Program-made: the position numbers and the translations under genes | Shown here: piece by piece, positions 43,418 through 55,900 of the stretch | How positions within the stretch are numbered: the stretch's first letter is position 1 | Layout: every line of letters begins with the position of its first letter | Assembly: GCA_963210315.1 (NCBI GenBank) | Contig: OY723259.1 | Span: forward strand, 248,001-312,000 | DNA: 64,000 bases | Origin: Rhynchopus euleeides | Taxonomy: Eukaryota > Euglenozoa > Diplonemea > Diplonemida > Diplonemidae | Direction: 5' to 3' | The notes under the pieces: generated by a model | What the model was told of the DNA's origin: nothing | What the model saw: the letters and a program-made list of their open reading frames with translations, nothing else | Databases searched by the model: none

Positions 43418-44458
43418 CACGGTGGGATCTTGTAAATTTTACATGTATAACTACAAGTATAATACATGTATTATACATGTATAATACTTGCATGTCAACT
43501 ATTATACATGTATAATACATGTATATGCCTGAAATATACATGTAAAATACATGTATATCAAGTAAAAATACAAGTATAATACTTGCATGTCAACTATTAT
43601 ACTTGTATTTTTACTTGATATACATGTATTTTACATGTATATTTCAGGCATTTACATGTATTTTACATGTATAATACTTGTCATGCAAGTATTATACATG
43701 TAAAATACTTGCATGACAAGTAAAATACTTGCATGCAAGTAAAATACATGTATTTTACTTGCATGCAAGTATTTTACTTGTCATGCAAGTATTATACATG
43801 TATTTTACTTGTCATGCAAGTATTTTACATGTATAATACTTGCATGACAAGTATTATACATGTAAAATACATGTAAATGCCTGAAATATACATGTAAAAT
43901 ACATGTATATCAAGTAAAAATACAAGTATAATAGTTGACATGCAAGTATTATACTTGTATTTTTACTTGATATACATGTATTTTACATGTATAACTACAA
44001 GTATAATACATGTATTATACATGTATAATAGTTGACATGCAAGTATTATACATGTACCGTATACGTAAATATTTTGGAACGTAAATATTATGGAACGTAA
44101 ATATTATGGAACGTAAATATTTTGGAACGCTGGTGGGTTGGCGTTCCAGATTTTTTTCGTTCCATAATATTTACAGGGCTTTCTGCGACTCGGGGACTTG
44201 GACCAGGTGATCGGACGGCATGCAGAGTCCCTGACGGGACCTACTCGTGCACTTTTCGCGCGATTCCTGACGCAAGCCGTCCTCACCACCGAGTCCCCAA
44301 CTGGCCCTGTAAATATTTTGGAACGTAAATATTATGGAACGGACCGGCCAAAAATGGGCCCGTTCCATAATATTTACGTTCCATAATATTTACGTATACG
44401 GTATAATACATGTATATACTTGTAGTTATACATGTAAAATTTACAAGATCCCACCGTG
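43418..44458. mobile_element. Palindrome-packed TIR element, 1041 bp
   Basis: Terminal inverted repeats start CACGGTGGGATCTTGTAAAT and run more than 40 bp. The interior is almost wholly TACATGTA/TACTTGTA words forming nested palindromes. A perfect hairpin with 53-bp arms (43529-43581 with 43595-43647, 13-nt loop) is seen, and a related inverted copy lies at about 43882-44000. A second inset (44070-44400) has TAAATATTATGGAACG repeats in both orientations. No gene. The CACGGTGG ends match the first 8 bases of the transposon at 12600. Confidence 0.8.
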
Positions 44459-44471
44459 CAAGAAAATCTGT

Positions 44472-44580
44472 GGGGGCCCTCGCTACGAGTCACTGTGAGT
44501 CACGAGTCGTCAGTTTTCAGCCAAACATGGCTGACTTCTCACTTTTTCTCACTTAGTCACACTTGGTAGCGAAGGCCCCC
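44472..44580. repeat. Palindromic MITE-like element, GGGGGCCCTCGCTAC type
   Basis: Arms GGGGGCCCTCGCTACGAGTC and TTGGTAGCGAAGGCCCCC are imperfect inverted copies. It lies 13 bp from the end of the preceding TIR element. Confidence 0.6.
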
Positions 44581-44964
44581 TGTTTGCTTTTTTGAAAAAA
44601 AAAGGGGGGGGGGGGCGCTCCATTTCAAAAAAGGTTTACGAGAAATCAGCTATGCATGGGGGGAGGGGAGGGGGGGGTTTGCAGAGAGCCATTCTGCAGA
44701 TCACACAGGGTTGACGAGTCGTGGGGGGGGGGGGGGGGGTGGGTGGGGGGGGGGGGTGTGTGGGTATTTGAGTGCTGTGTGTGTGTTGATCACCTTTTAG
44801 GTGGGTTAACCCAGCGGGTCCTAGCTCACCCCGTTGTGCGTGTGACAGTGGAGATCACATCAAGAGCAAGTGCTCGGTGTGTGTCTACACTAACATAAAA
44901 AGATTCACGTGTGTGTGTCCCCCCGTATGAGGGGTCGTCCCATCTTCAGGAACTTGGCACATTA

Positions 44965-45820
44965 CTGGGGGGGGTCGAATATAAGATGTACCTCGAATAC
45001 AAGATGTACCTGGGACCCCCCGTGTTTAAGTCCCCCCCCTGGAGGCGATTTTCGGCCGGGGGGGACTTAAACACGGGGGGGGCGGACCTAAACACAGGGG
45101 GGGCTTAAACACGGGGGTGGCACAGTGGAGACCAAGAAGACCTCTTCCTCTGCTGTCGTAGGGGGGTAATTCCGGTCCGGAGGGACTTTTGGCACCCCAC
45201 TTTTCGACTCTGACAGCACCTGGAGGGCCTAGGGGCCACCTGATGACCCTCCAGACCAGCCCACCCTCGTGTTTAGGTCCCCCTGTGTTTAAGTCCCCCC
45301 CCTGCCAGACCCCCAGGGGGGGACTTAAACACGGGGGTAAGGGGGGGGGACTTATACACGGGGGGTCCCAGGTACCTTGAATATAAGATGTATTTTGAAA
45401 TCCCAAAATATAAATGGAATATAAGATGTACCTGGGACCCCCCGTGTTTAAGTCCCCCCCCTGGAGGCGATTTTCGGCCGGGGGGGACTTAAACACGGGG
45501 GGGGCGGACCTAAACACAGGGGGGGCTTAAACACGGGGGTGGCACAGTGGAGACCAAGAAGACCTCTTCCTCTGCTGTCGTAGGGGGGTAATTCCGGTCC
45601 GGATGGACTTTTGGCACCCCACTTTTCGACTCAGACAGCACCTGGAGGGCCTAGGGGCCACCTGATGACCCTCCAGACCAGCCCACCCCCGTGTTTAGGT
45701 CCCCCTGTGTTTAAGTCCCCCCCCTGCCAGACCCCCAGGGGGGGACTTAAACACGGGGGTAAGGGGGGGGGACTTATACACGGGGGGTCCCAGGTACATC
45801 TTATATTCGACCCCCCCCAG
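44965..45820. mobile_element. TA-flanked TIR element with internal 422-bp tandem duplication
   Basis: Ends CTGGGGGGGGTCGAATATAA are bounded by TA (44963-44964, 45821-45822). The interior is two nearly identical 422-bp units in tandem, each with CCCCCGTGTTTAAGTCCCCC-type inverted blocks. No reading frame of note. Confidence 0.75.
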
Positions 45821-45822
45821 TA

Positions 45823-48800
45823 AAAACGGCGTTATTTTTTGTGGTGTGATTTTCAAACTTTTCAGGGCTGTGTTATTTCGAATTTGCTGTTTCCGCGAAT
45901 ATTCCTCCCCCACCCACCTCCTCCTCTGAAGAAGATCGCAGAACACAGCAGAGGATTAATAAGAGAGAGAGCTGAGACAAAACCACAGCCACATAACAAC
46001 ACACCTGCTGAGAAAGACCAGAAAGAAGAAGATGCAGCCCTTTTCGCTCTCTGTGTGGAAATCCCTGCAACCAGTTCGGCACTCGATTTGCCCAGGCCAC
46101 TTTTGTTGCGATTCGAACGATTTTGGAGGGTGGTCTTCGAGCTTTCGAGAAACTTTCGAACATACGACCCCATTTTTTGAACAAAAATTTGACCGTGCTC
46201 CTCGCAGCCGCGTTGAGAGGGAGAGCTGCTCAGAGGGCTGCTGTTTCGGGCTCCTTCTGGCCGCACCTGGTGGCAACCACACGCATCTCAGGGGTCGGAC
46301 CTCCACTTCAAGAGTGCGAGATAACGACCTGGGCCCTCACCAACACCGGTGGTGGCATAGCTGGCGGGGTGTGACACAGTATGAAAAGCGTAGCAACCGT
46401 GCTTCCTTCTTCCTTAATGACCCCTCCGCATAACGACCACTGTTTCAATTCTTGACAACGTGTGTGCAGCGCATGACCGGCACGAATCACCCACGCCATA
46501 TTTTCAACATCGAACAAACTCAAAATACAAATAAAACAAAAGGAGGGGCGGCAAGATGGATGTACGGATTCAGACACGGCACCTCAGCGATTTAACAAAA
46601 ACAGGGAGGAAAAACTGTATTGACTCAAGACCGGGGCGCAGACGCAGGGCAGGGTCTTTAGGTAAGAAAGGGTTAAACAAGGGTGAAGCTGGGAACGGGT
46701 GTTCGGACTCAGTTGGATAAGAAAACCTGAATAATTTTTGCTGGGAGGGGAGGTGGTGGGGAGAAGGGGATTCTCCCGCCAGGCGTGTGTGTGTTGTGTG
46801 TGCGGGGGGAAGGCGAGGGGTGGGGTGGGGTGGGACGGCAGTGGCACAACCCTCCGCCGCTGTTGATGCCATATCGAGCACCCTTCATCAGCATCAAGCC
46901 AGAGGGGAGGGGGGGCGGTATTACCCCCACCACCCCACCCACCCCGAACAGCACACTGTATCCTGAAATCATCGAGATCTGAAGCGGGCACCACCCCAGG
47001 GAAAGTGAAGGGCGGCACACAGGCCAACCCTATTGGTGAAGGGGGGGTGGGCGGGGGGTGGTGCAGGGTAGCGCAAGGCCTCACATTCGTTGATTTTACA
47101 CAGAAAGCGGTGGGTGTGTGTGTGCGGGACAGTGGAGATCACGCCAAGAGCAAGTGCTCGGTGTGTGTGCACAGTCAGGTACGTACTGTATGTGTGCACA
47201 GTCGAGTGACAGTGGAGCTCACCAAGAGCAAGTGCACAGTGCTGTCTTCTTCGATGCAGTTTTGCATGTTGAAATGGGAAGAAAAGCACCGCAACATGCG
47301 CAAAACTCAAAGACTTGTGTGCAACGGTAACGCATCGTTACAGGGGCAGCTTCTGAAAAAAAACTGAAAATAGGCGGGCTGTGATGTTCAATGGAATATT
47401 CAATGGATAATGGAATATGTCGGGTTGTGTCACAGTGACTGGGTAAGCGGTTGGTCATTAAAATTTGATTTTTAACTCTCCACAGAGCAACACTCCTCAT
47501 TGACACAACGAAGCAATGGGAAACGATAAATTGGGGGGGAAGCTAGTGTGGGGGGGGGTGGGGGGGCACGCATGCGCATGACGAGGAGACACAATAAAAA
47601 CAAAAGGAACAGCAAAAACAGCAAAAACAATGGCAAAATGGCAAAGTCAACAACAACGCTTTGTTTGTGCGCACCTGTACGTGTATGGGTGTCCATACGT
47701 GCGCTGCCAACAGTCTTTTTTACCGTGACCTGAGCAGGTTATAGCAAACAAAAACGAACAAAAAAACCAAAATGTGAATAGCAAAACAAAGGCCAACTCA
47801 CCGACACAGGTTGCCGCTGAGGTTGCTTGTGTTGCCCAAAAAAGGGCACTGTCACTCCCGTTATCTGGACAGGACTGATGTGCATACCCAATAGCACATC
47901 AACAGCAGCAACGAATGCGTCTCCCGGGAACTACCATTCTCCGGTGACATGAAATCCCCCTTGAACACCGCATGGCGGTGAACTTCTTGCTTGGGTTAGG
48001 TCAACTTAATGTGGCGCACTGCATCTGGAAAGCAGAGTATACAGAGAAAATGTGAGAACATTAGGTTCGTGGATGTGTGTGGGCCTGCGGAATATGTATA
48101 GTAATGTGCCAACTCTGCAGTGCCAACAAACACGGCAACGATATAGGGGAAGGGCAAACCAGACAGTTTCCTTTCCTGCGCCCCTCCCTGCTGGCTCGCG
48201 GTCTCTCTTTGTAATTTGTTTGGTTGAATGCTGCACAAACGAGCTTGCGCAGCCAACCACTCATGGAGACGAACTCAAAATGGGGGGGGCAATAAGAGAC
48301 GCAGGATCGGGGGGAGGGGGTAGGAATGGCGTCCGGCTTGCTTTCCAAAATTTGACAGTTCAAAACTATATTGTGCGTTCATAAAAAACCGGGGGGAAAA
48401 AACCGAGAACTGAATGACCGGGAGCGACCCCAGGCTCCGATTGCCAGCCCTCCTACCCCCAGGGGGAAAAACTGAAACGGCAAGGATGTGTGTGGGTGTG
48501 GTGTGGTGTGGTGTGGTGTGGTGTGGTGTGGTGTGGTGTGGTGTGGTGTGTGCCTGGCGAGATGGCTTCCGGGAAACCACCCCTTGTTCTGATTTGATAA
48601 GGTTGAACCGACCGGCGCAAAACCCCGCGCGAGGGGGTGGGGGGTGGGGGGGGGGGGGGGCAAGCCGAAGCGATCGATACGGGCGCAAGTCTGCCAATAT
48701 AAAAGAGAAATAAATATTTTTTGGCATCATTTTTTTTGTTCTTTCAAGAGAGCAGCACGCAGCCGGATCAGCGGCACGCTGTCAAACACTTGAGGGAAAC

Positions 48801-49986
48801 ACCCACGCACACAAGGGGATCGGGGGGGTGGGTGCCCTTTTTCACTCAGTAAAGTGCAGAAACCGCAAGCGCTCGCTGCCCCTCACACAACTGGGGGGGG
48901 GCAACAGCTTTCACAGTTCAGTTCTGCCACAGCGAGCAAGCAAAGGCATTCCCCCCCATGAGTCACGCTTCAAATATACGAGAACAGAGAGTGAGAGAAA
49001 CGCAAAAAAAGCAAAAAATGATGCAGCGCCAGCCGAGTGGGGGGGGGGGGGGGCGGCGTGGCGGCAAGTTCCCGCCTTTGCGGAGGGGGGGGATTGAGGG
49101 GAAAAACGATGCGGAAAAGGTTAAAAAAGGGGGAGGGAGGGGGGGGGGGGGGCGGTTTCTTGTTCTGATGCAACAGCCACTCCATTCACCTTGGGGGGAG
49201 GGGGGGGGTGTTGGGCCAAGGGTTTGTTGACGTGTGTGCTGTAAAAATGAATGCGGTAAAAGGGAGGGGGGGGGGAGCTTCGTTCTGTTTGGGGGAGGCG
49301 AGAGGAGGGGGGAAAGGCATCATTTTCACCACATCGGTAAACTTCGGCAATCTCCGGCGCAAGCGTTCTCCACCCCCCTCCCCCCTCAGAGGGGCGGGGG
49401 GGGGATCGAAAAAAAATGCGCCGAAAACGCCAGTGTCTGCACCGAATTCAGGCGAAATGCACGCCAAACCCATCCTCTCTCCCTCCCTTTTCATAAATAT
49501 CAAAGAAAATCCCAAAAAAAACTCAGGAAGGGGGCGCTATCTCTGGGGGTCGGGTGGGGAACCCCCCCCCCCCCCCACCCACCTGGGTGCAGGGGGGTGG
49601 GAGCAACCCCCTTCTTCTTCGAGACGGTTCGTTCGGAAAAAGCCGGAACAGAGTTGTTATTCATAAAGAGTCAGAGGGGTAGGTGGTTTAAGGAGGGGAG
49701 TACGGGTTCATATGACCTTCCCCCATGGGGGGACGCCTTCCACACAGGAGGGAAGCACAGCGAGAGCGACCCCCCCCCTGCCCGAGCAAATTAGTTTGCC
49801 GCACTGACAGAGGGTTCGCCTGCATGCACTGGCCATAAAAGACCCGAAGAAAGGCGGCCCCCGAGGGGAGAGGATGGATGGGGTTGGAGCACAACGGTAG
49901 CCCATCCCGCTACGCAGGCATGCCAATGAGGGTATGTATTGCGTCCTGATGCAGGCGGGTGTGCGCTCTCGATCTGTGAAGGTGGA
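45823..49986. other. Gene-free stretch with homopolymers and microsatellites
   Basis: Nothing convincing as a gene. Shared short repeats include ACAGTGGAGATCAC..CAAGAGCAAGTGCTCGG (44847, 47131, 47209). A GTGTG microsatellite lies at 48497-48550. Many G runs of 8-15 bases, plus some C runs, lie between 48640 and 49620. The end adjoins the stop of gene 4. Confidence 0.5.
48497..48552. repeat. GTGTG pentanucleotide microsatellite
   Basis: About 11 uninterrupted copies of a 5-bp GTGTG unit. Confidence 0.9.
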
Positions 49987-52900
49987 TCAAATCGACATCG
50001 GCTGCGGAGTGTCTGCGAAGGAGACTGACCCGACGCGGGAGTACGGCGAGCTCGGGTTGCTGTGGTCGTGGTATTCGCTAAGAGGGCGTGCGTTTGCTTC
50101 GTCGTCGAGCTGCATGAAGTCCTCCAAGTCCTGCAGCTTCACCGTGTCGCTCTTGCGCATCATCATCCACGCAATGACACCGAACACACCACACAGGATG
50201 ATAATCCCAGCAGCGATGATGAGAATGAGCCACCAAGGGAAGCCGCTGTCGTCGTCATCAACAGAAGCAGCGTTGAGCGGTGCGGTAGTGTTCCACCCGT
50301 AGCCGAGGGGCGTCGAGGTCTGCGACAGCCCGCGAGGTGTGGCCGTGTCAGGCACAGTGGTGTCGTTCTCAGAGGTCTCCGGTGCATCCGTGGAGGGCAC
50401 GTACGTGTGGCCCGAGGGCAGCGGTGTGGGTGCCGTCGTGTCGGGTGCAGCTGTGGCAGGTGCGTCAGTGGCAGGCGCAGGTGTGGCAGGGGCAAATGTC
50501 ATGCCAGATGGCAGCGGTGTGGGTGCTGCCGTGTCAGGTACAGCTGTGGCAGGTGCATCAGTTGCAGGTGCAGGTGTGGCAGGCGCATGTGTCTTGCCAG
50601 CAGGCAGCGGTGTGGGGGCAATCGTGTCGGGTGCAGCTGTGGCAGGTGCGTCCGTCGCAGGCGCAGGTGTGGGAGGGGCAAATGTCTTGCCAGCAGGCAG
50701 CGGTGTGGGTGCTGCCGTGTCAGGTGCGGGTGTAGCGGGTGCGTCAGTTGCAGGCGCAGGTGTGGCGGGCGCAGAAGTTGCAGGTGCGTCAGTCGCAGGT
50801 GCAGGCGTGTCAGGTGCAAATGTCTTGCCAGCAGGCAGCGGTGTGGGTGCCACCGTATCAGGTGCAGGTGTCGCTGGTGCGTCAGTAGCAGGCGCAGGAG
50901 TGGCGGGTGCATCAGTTGCAGGTGCATCAGTCGCAGGCGCAGGTGTGTCGGGCGCAAATGTCTTGCCAACTGGCAGCGGTGTGGGTGCCACCGTGTCAGG
51001 TGCAGGTGTCGCAGGCGCGCCCGTCGCAGGTGCATCGGTTGCAGGTGCAGGCGTGACAGGTGCATCAGTTGCCGGCGCAGGAGTGGCGGGCGAATCAGTT
51101 GCAGGTGCAGGTGTGTCAGGTGCAAATGTCTTGCCAATCGGCAGCGGTGTAGGTGCAATCGTGTCAGGTGCAGGTGTCGCTGGTGCGTCAGTCGCAGGCG
51201 CGTCGGTGGCAGGCGCATCAGTTGCCGGCGCAGGAGTCGAGGGTGCGTCAGTCGCAGGCGCAGGTGTGTCAGGTGCAAATGTCTTGCCAATCGGCAGCGG
51301 TGTGGGTGCAATCGTGTCAGGTGCAGGTGTCGCTGGTGCGTCAGTTGCGGGCGCGTCGGTGGCAGGTGCAGGCGTGACAGGTGCGTCAGTTGCCGGCGCA
51401 GGAGTAGCAGGTGCATCAGTTGCAGGCGCAGGTGTTGCAGGTGCGTCAGTCGCAGGTGCAGGTGTGTCAGGCGCAAATGTCTTGCCAATCGGCAGCGGTG
51501 TGGGTGCAATCGTGTCCGGTGCAGGTGTCGCAGGCGCGTCAGTCACAGGCGCGACAGTCGCAGGCGCATCGGTTGCAGGTGCAGGCGTAGCAGGCGCATC
51601 AGTTGCCGGCGCAGGAGTGGAGGGTGCATCTGTGGCAGGTGCGTCAGTCGCAGGTGCAGGTGTGTCAGGCGCAAATGTCTTGCCAATCGGCAGCGGTGTA
51701 GGTGCAATCGTGTCAGGTGCAGGCGTCGCAGGCGCGTCAGTCGCAGGGGCGTCGGTGGCAGGTGCAGGCGTGACAGGTGCGCCAGTTGCCGGCGCAGGAG
51801 TAGCAGGTGCATCAGTTGCAGGCGCAGGTGTTGCAGGTGCGTCAGTCGCAGGTGCAGGTGTGTCAGGCGCAAATGTCTTGCCAATCGGCAGCGGTGTAGG
51901 TGCAATCGTGTCAGGCGCGCCAGTCACAGGCGCGTCGGTGGCAGGTGCAGGCGTGACAGGTGCGTCAGTTGCCGGTGCAGGTGTGGCGGGTGCATCAGTC
52001 GCAGGCGCGTCAGTCGCAGGCGCAGGCGTGTCAGGCGCAAAAGTCTTGCCAATCGGAAGTGGCGTCGGCACCAGCGTGTCGGGTGCAGGTGTCGCAGGCG
52101 CGTCAGTCACTGGGGCGTCGGTCGCAGGTGCATCGGTTGCAGGTGCAGGCGTGACAGGCGCATCAGTTGCCGGCGCAGGTGTGGCGGGTGCATCAGTTGC
52201 AGGTGCGTCAGTCGCAGGCGCAGGTGTATCCGGCGCAAATGTCTTACCAATCGGCAGTGGCGTCGGCACCAGCGTGTCGGGTGCCGGTGTGTTTGGTGCA
52301 TCGGTCGCAGGCGCATCAGTCGAAGGCGCGTCAGTAGCAGGTGCAGGTGTGACAGGGGCACCAGTCGCAGGTGCAGGTGTGCTCGGTGCGTTCGTGGCAG
52401 GTGCGTCAGTTGCAGGTGCATCTGTCACGGGTGCATCAGTCGCGGGTGCGTCAGTCGCAGGTGCAGGTGTGTCAGGCGCAAACGTCTTACCAATCGGCAG
52501 CGGTGTGGGTGCCAGTGTGTCAGGTGCAGGTGTCGCAGGTGCATCAGTTGCCGGTGCAGGTGTTGCGGGTGCAGGTGTGCTCGGAGAAGGTGTTGCAGGT
52601 GCATCAGTTACAGGCGCAGGCGTGCTAGGCGCGTCAGTCGCAGGTGCAGGTGTTGGAGGAGCAAGTGTCTTCCCCACCGGCAGTGGTGTGGGTGCCAGTG
52701 TGTCAGGTGCAGGTGTTGCAGGTGCATCTGTCGAAGGCGCATCAGTGGCAGGTGCGTCAGTCCCAGGGGCGGGCGTGCTCGGAGCAGGCGTGCCAGGTGC
52801 AGGCGTGCTGGGTGCATCAGTCACGGGTGCGTCAGTTGCAGGTGCAGGTGTGGGAGGAGCAAGCGTCTTGCCAACGGGCAGCGGTGTGGGTGCCAGCGTG

Positions 52901-55900
52901 TCCGGCGCAGGTGTCGCTGGTGCGTCAGTTGCAGGTGCAGGTGTGCTCGGCGCATCAGTGGCAGGTGCATCAGTTGCAGGTGCAGGCGTGCTCGGAGAAG
53001 GTGTCGCAGGCGCATCAGTCGCAGGCGCGGGCGTGTTTGGTGCATCGGTGGCAGGCGCAGGTGTGTCAGGCGCAACTGTCTTGCCAATCGGCAGAGGTGT
53101 GGGTGCCAGCGTGTCAGGTGCAGGTGTCACAGGTGCGTCAGTTGCGGGTGCAGAGGTGATTGGCGCATCAGTGGCAGGTGCGTCAGTCCCAGGGGCGGGG
53201 GTGCTCGGAGCAGGCGTGGCAGGTGCAGGTGTGCTCGGTGCGTCAGTTGCAGGCGCATCCGTGGCAGGCGCAGGTGTGGGAGGAGCAACAGTCTCCCCAA
53301 TCGGCAGCGGTGTGGGTGCCAGCGTGTCAGGCGCAGGCTTCGCGGGTGCGTCAGTAGCGGGTGCATCAGTTACAGGTGCAGGTGTGTTCGGTGCGTCAGT
53401 TGCAGGTGCAGCTGTGACAGGTGCAGGTGTAGCAGGTGCATCAGTTACAGGCGCGGTTGTTGCAGGTGCGTCAGTCGCAGGTGCAGGTGTGGCAGGGGCG
53501 TCGGTTGCCGGCGCGGTTGTTGTAGGTGCGTCAGTCGCAGGTGCAGGTGTGGCAGGGGCGTCGGTTGCAGGCGCAGGTGTAGCAGGCGCGTCAGTTGCAG
53601 GCGCGGTTGTGGTAGGTGCGTCAGTCGCAGGTGCAGGTGTGGCAGGGGCGTCAGTTGCAGGTGCATCAGTCGAAGGTGCGTCGGTAACAGGCGCAGTTGT
53701 AGCAGGCGCGTCCGTTGCTGGTGCAGCAGTCGCAGGCGCGTCGGTCGCAGGGGCAGGTGTGGCAGGCGCGTCGGTTGCAGGTGCAGGCGTTTCAGGCGTG
53801 TCGCCCTTGCACGGGGTGAATGTGTCCTTCAGCAGTGCCCACTGCTTGTAGCTCTGCGGGTAGTAGCACACCTTGTACGCTGTCCCGCCCTTCAGCTTCG
53901 GGAGGGTGCCGGCACCCCACTCCACCGCCTGGTTGTCCATCAGCATCGACCCTGTCGACGCGGAGCACGCCTCGAGCGACGCGCACTGCGTCTCCGCCTG
54001 CGAGCAGTCCGTTGCACTGGACGGCACCAGCGCCACCTTGTCCGACGTGGCCAGTGCGTCCGAACCAGGGAAGAAGTGCAGCGTCGCCGCGTCCACACCC
54101 ACCTTCGGGCAGGTCGGCTTCACCTCGAACGTCGGGTCACGGTGGTCGCACGTCAGGTACAGCTCGTCGATGTACGACGACCCATCCTGTGTCGAGATCT
54201 GGATGTTGACAATGTTGTCGAAGTTGGCAGGCAGTGCGATCCCCGTCCCGCCAGACACACCGCCAGCCTTGATGCTGAAGGTCTTTGCCGTCCAGTCGAT
54301 CAGGATCTCCCACTCAATCCACGTGTTCGCGGTGGCCGACGTGATCGTCGTCCGCGACGCCACCTCGTAGGCAATGTTGCCAAAGATCCCCGTGTAGCAC
54401 TTGATGGACCCGGACTGACCCTGGAACTCAACACCGAACTGCGCGCTGGTACTGCCGGCCCGTGTGGCGAACGTGATGGTCTTTGCACGGACACCACCAG
54501 CAGCCAGCGTCGCAATGTAGCCTGAACGCACCTTGCCAGACCCCGCACCCTTGAGCATCACCCCCGTGTCGATCGAGATCAGACTGGTGCTGTCTGTGTT
54601 CGTGTCGAACGGCTTCTTCACGCTGTGGTGGCAGTCACCAGGGACCTGGAACTCCACGTCACGTGCAGACCACGTGGGCGTCTGCCCGGACTTGAACATC
54701 TGACCCGTCAGGTAGAAGTCGACCAGCTCAGTCGGGTCCATCTCGTACCCCGGGTACGCCACCAGAGGCCCGATGACGAGCTGCTGGCGGTTCGACGGGT
54801 TCACCTTCACAAGCCCCGTATTCAGCATTGTCGACTTCGCCTTCCCCCACCCCTCCGTCTTCGGCTGGTTCCCGATCATCGCGTCCAGGATGCGCTGCTT
54901 GTTCTCCGTCGTGTCCACCCACTCGTCGTAGTCCCCGACCAGCGTCAGTGTGGCAAGCGTCCCACCGGCACGCAGGTCGTCCTGCGTCAGCCCCTCCACA
55001 AGTGACCCCGTCAGCAGGATGTAGCTGGTGCACCACATGTGGAACTCGTCCAGGTAGCCGTTCCCGAAGTACACCAGCTTCGACACACCAGAGCACGACC
55101 CCTGGAAGGCCACCCCCTCTGTCTCCATGTGCCCGTCGATGTACAGGTCCGCCTTCTGTGTCTGCCAGTTCACGTGCACGTCGAAGTGGTAGTACGTCTT
55201 CTCCGCCGCCTCAGCTGCCACGCTCTTCGACCCCAGCGACCATGCCCCGGACCGGTAGCTCACCTGGAAGCACGTCGTCGACCCGCCGCTGCCGCCACGG
55301 AACGACAGTGTCGGTGCGTTGTCAGGGTCGTACCACGCCATGTAGAAGGTGATGCGCTGCGGTGTCGACTCCGCCAGCAGGGACAGCTGTGCCTGCCCGT
55401 TCTTCCCACTGTCCGCACCGATCAGGAACCCACCACCGCCAGCTGCCACAAAGTCAGACTCCTTCTTCACGTTCACACCGATGGGAGCCCACGTCCCGAT
55501 GGAGTCGTCGAACGCGTCCAGGTAGTTCGAAGGGCAGTTAGCGAACCCGAGGCACTCCAGCCCGCCGTACCCGCTGTTGCACTTGCACGGCTCCAGCGGG
55601 TTGTCCTGGCACGTCCCGCGCGACCCGCACACAGTCGGGTCGTTCGACGGCTTCCCGAAGCACACTGCGTCCGCCGATGCCACCTCCACGTTCACCAGGC
55701 ACGTGGCACTCTTGCCCCCGCTCTCGAACGTCGCCTGGATGGTGTACTTCTGCCCCTGCACGCTCGTGTCCGGCTTGAAGGTGACCTGTGCCGTCGCTGT
55801 CTGCGACACCGTGCTCCCGTCCGCTTGTGTCTGCGACAGCATGCTGCTCGGTGCCGTTGTCCCGGTGTACGACAGCTTCATCGATGCGGAGTACAGCCCG

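Noticed and set aside
50062..54525. Very long plus-strand frames (1487 and 1170 codons) opposite the stalk of gene 4; similar ones at 4348-6093 and 17819-19414
   Set aside because: They encode only VAGAGVSGA-like or Arg/Cys-rich low-complexity strings. They are the mirror image of the Thr/Pro/Ala repeat, whose codons rarely give stops on the other strand.
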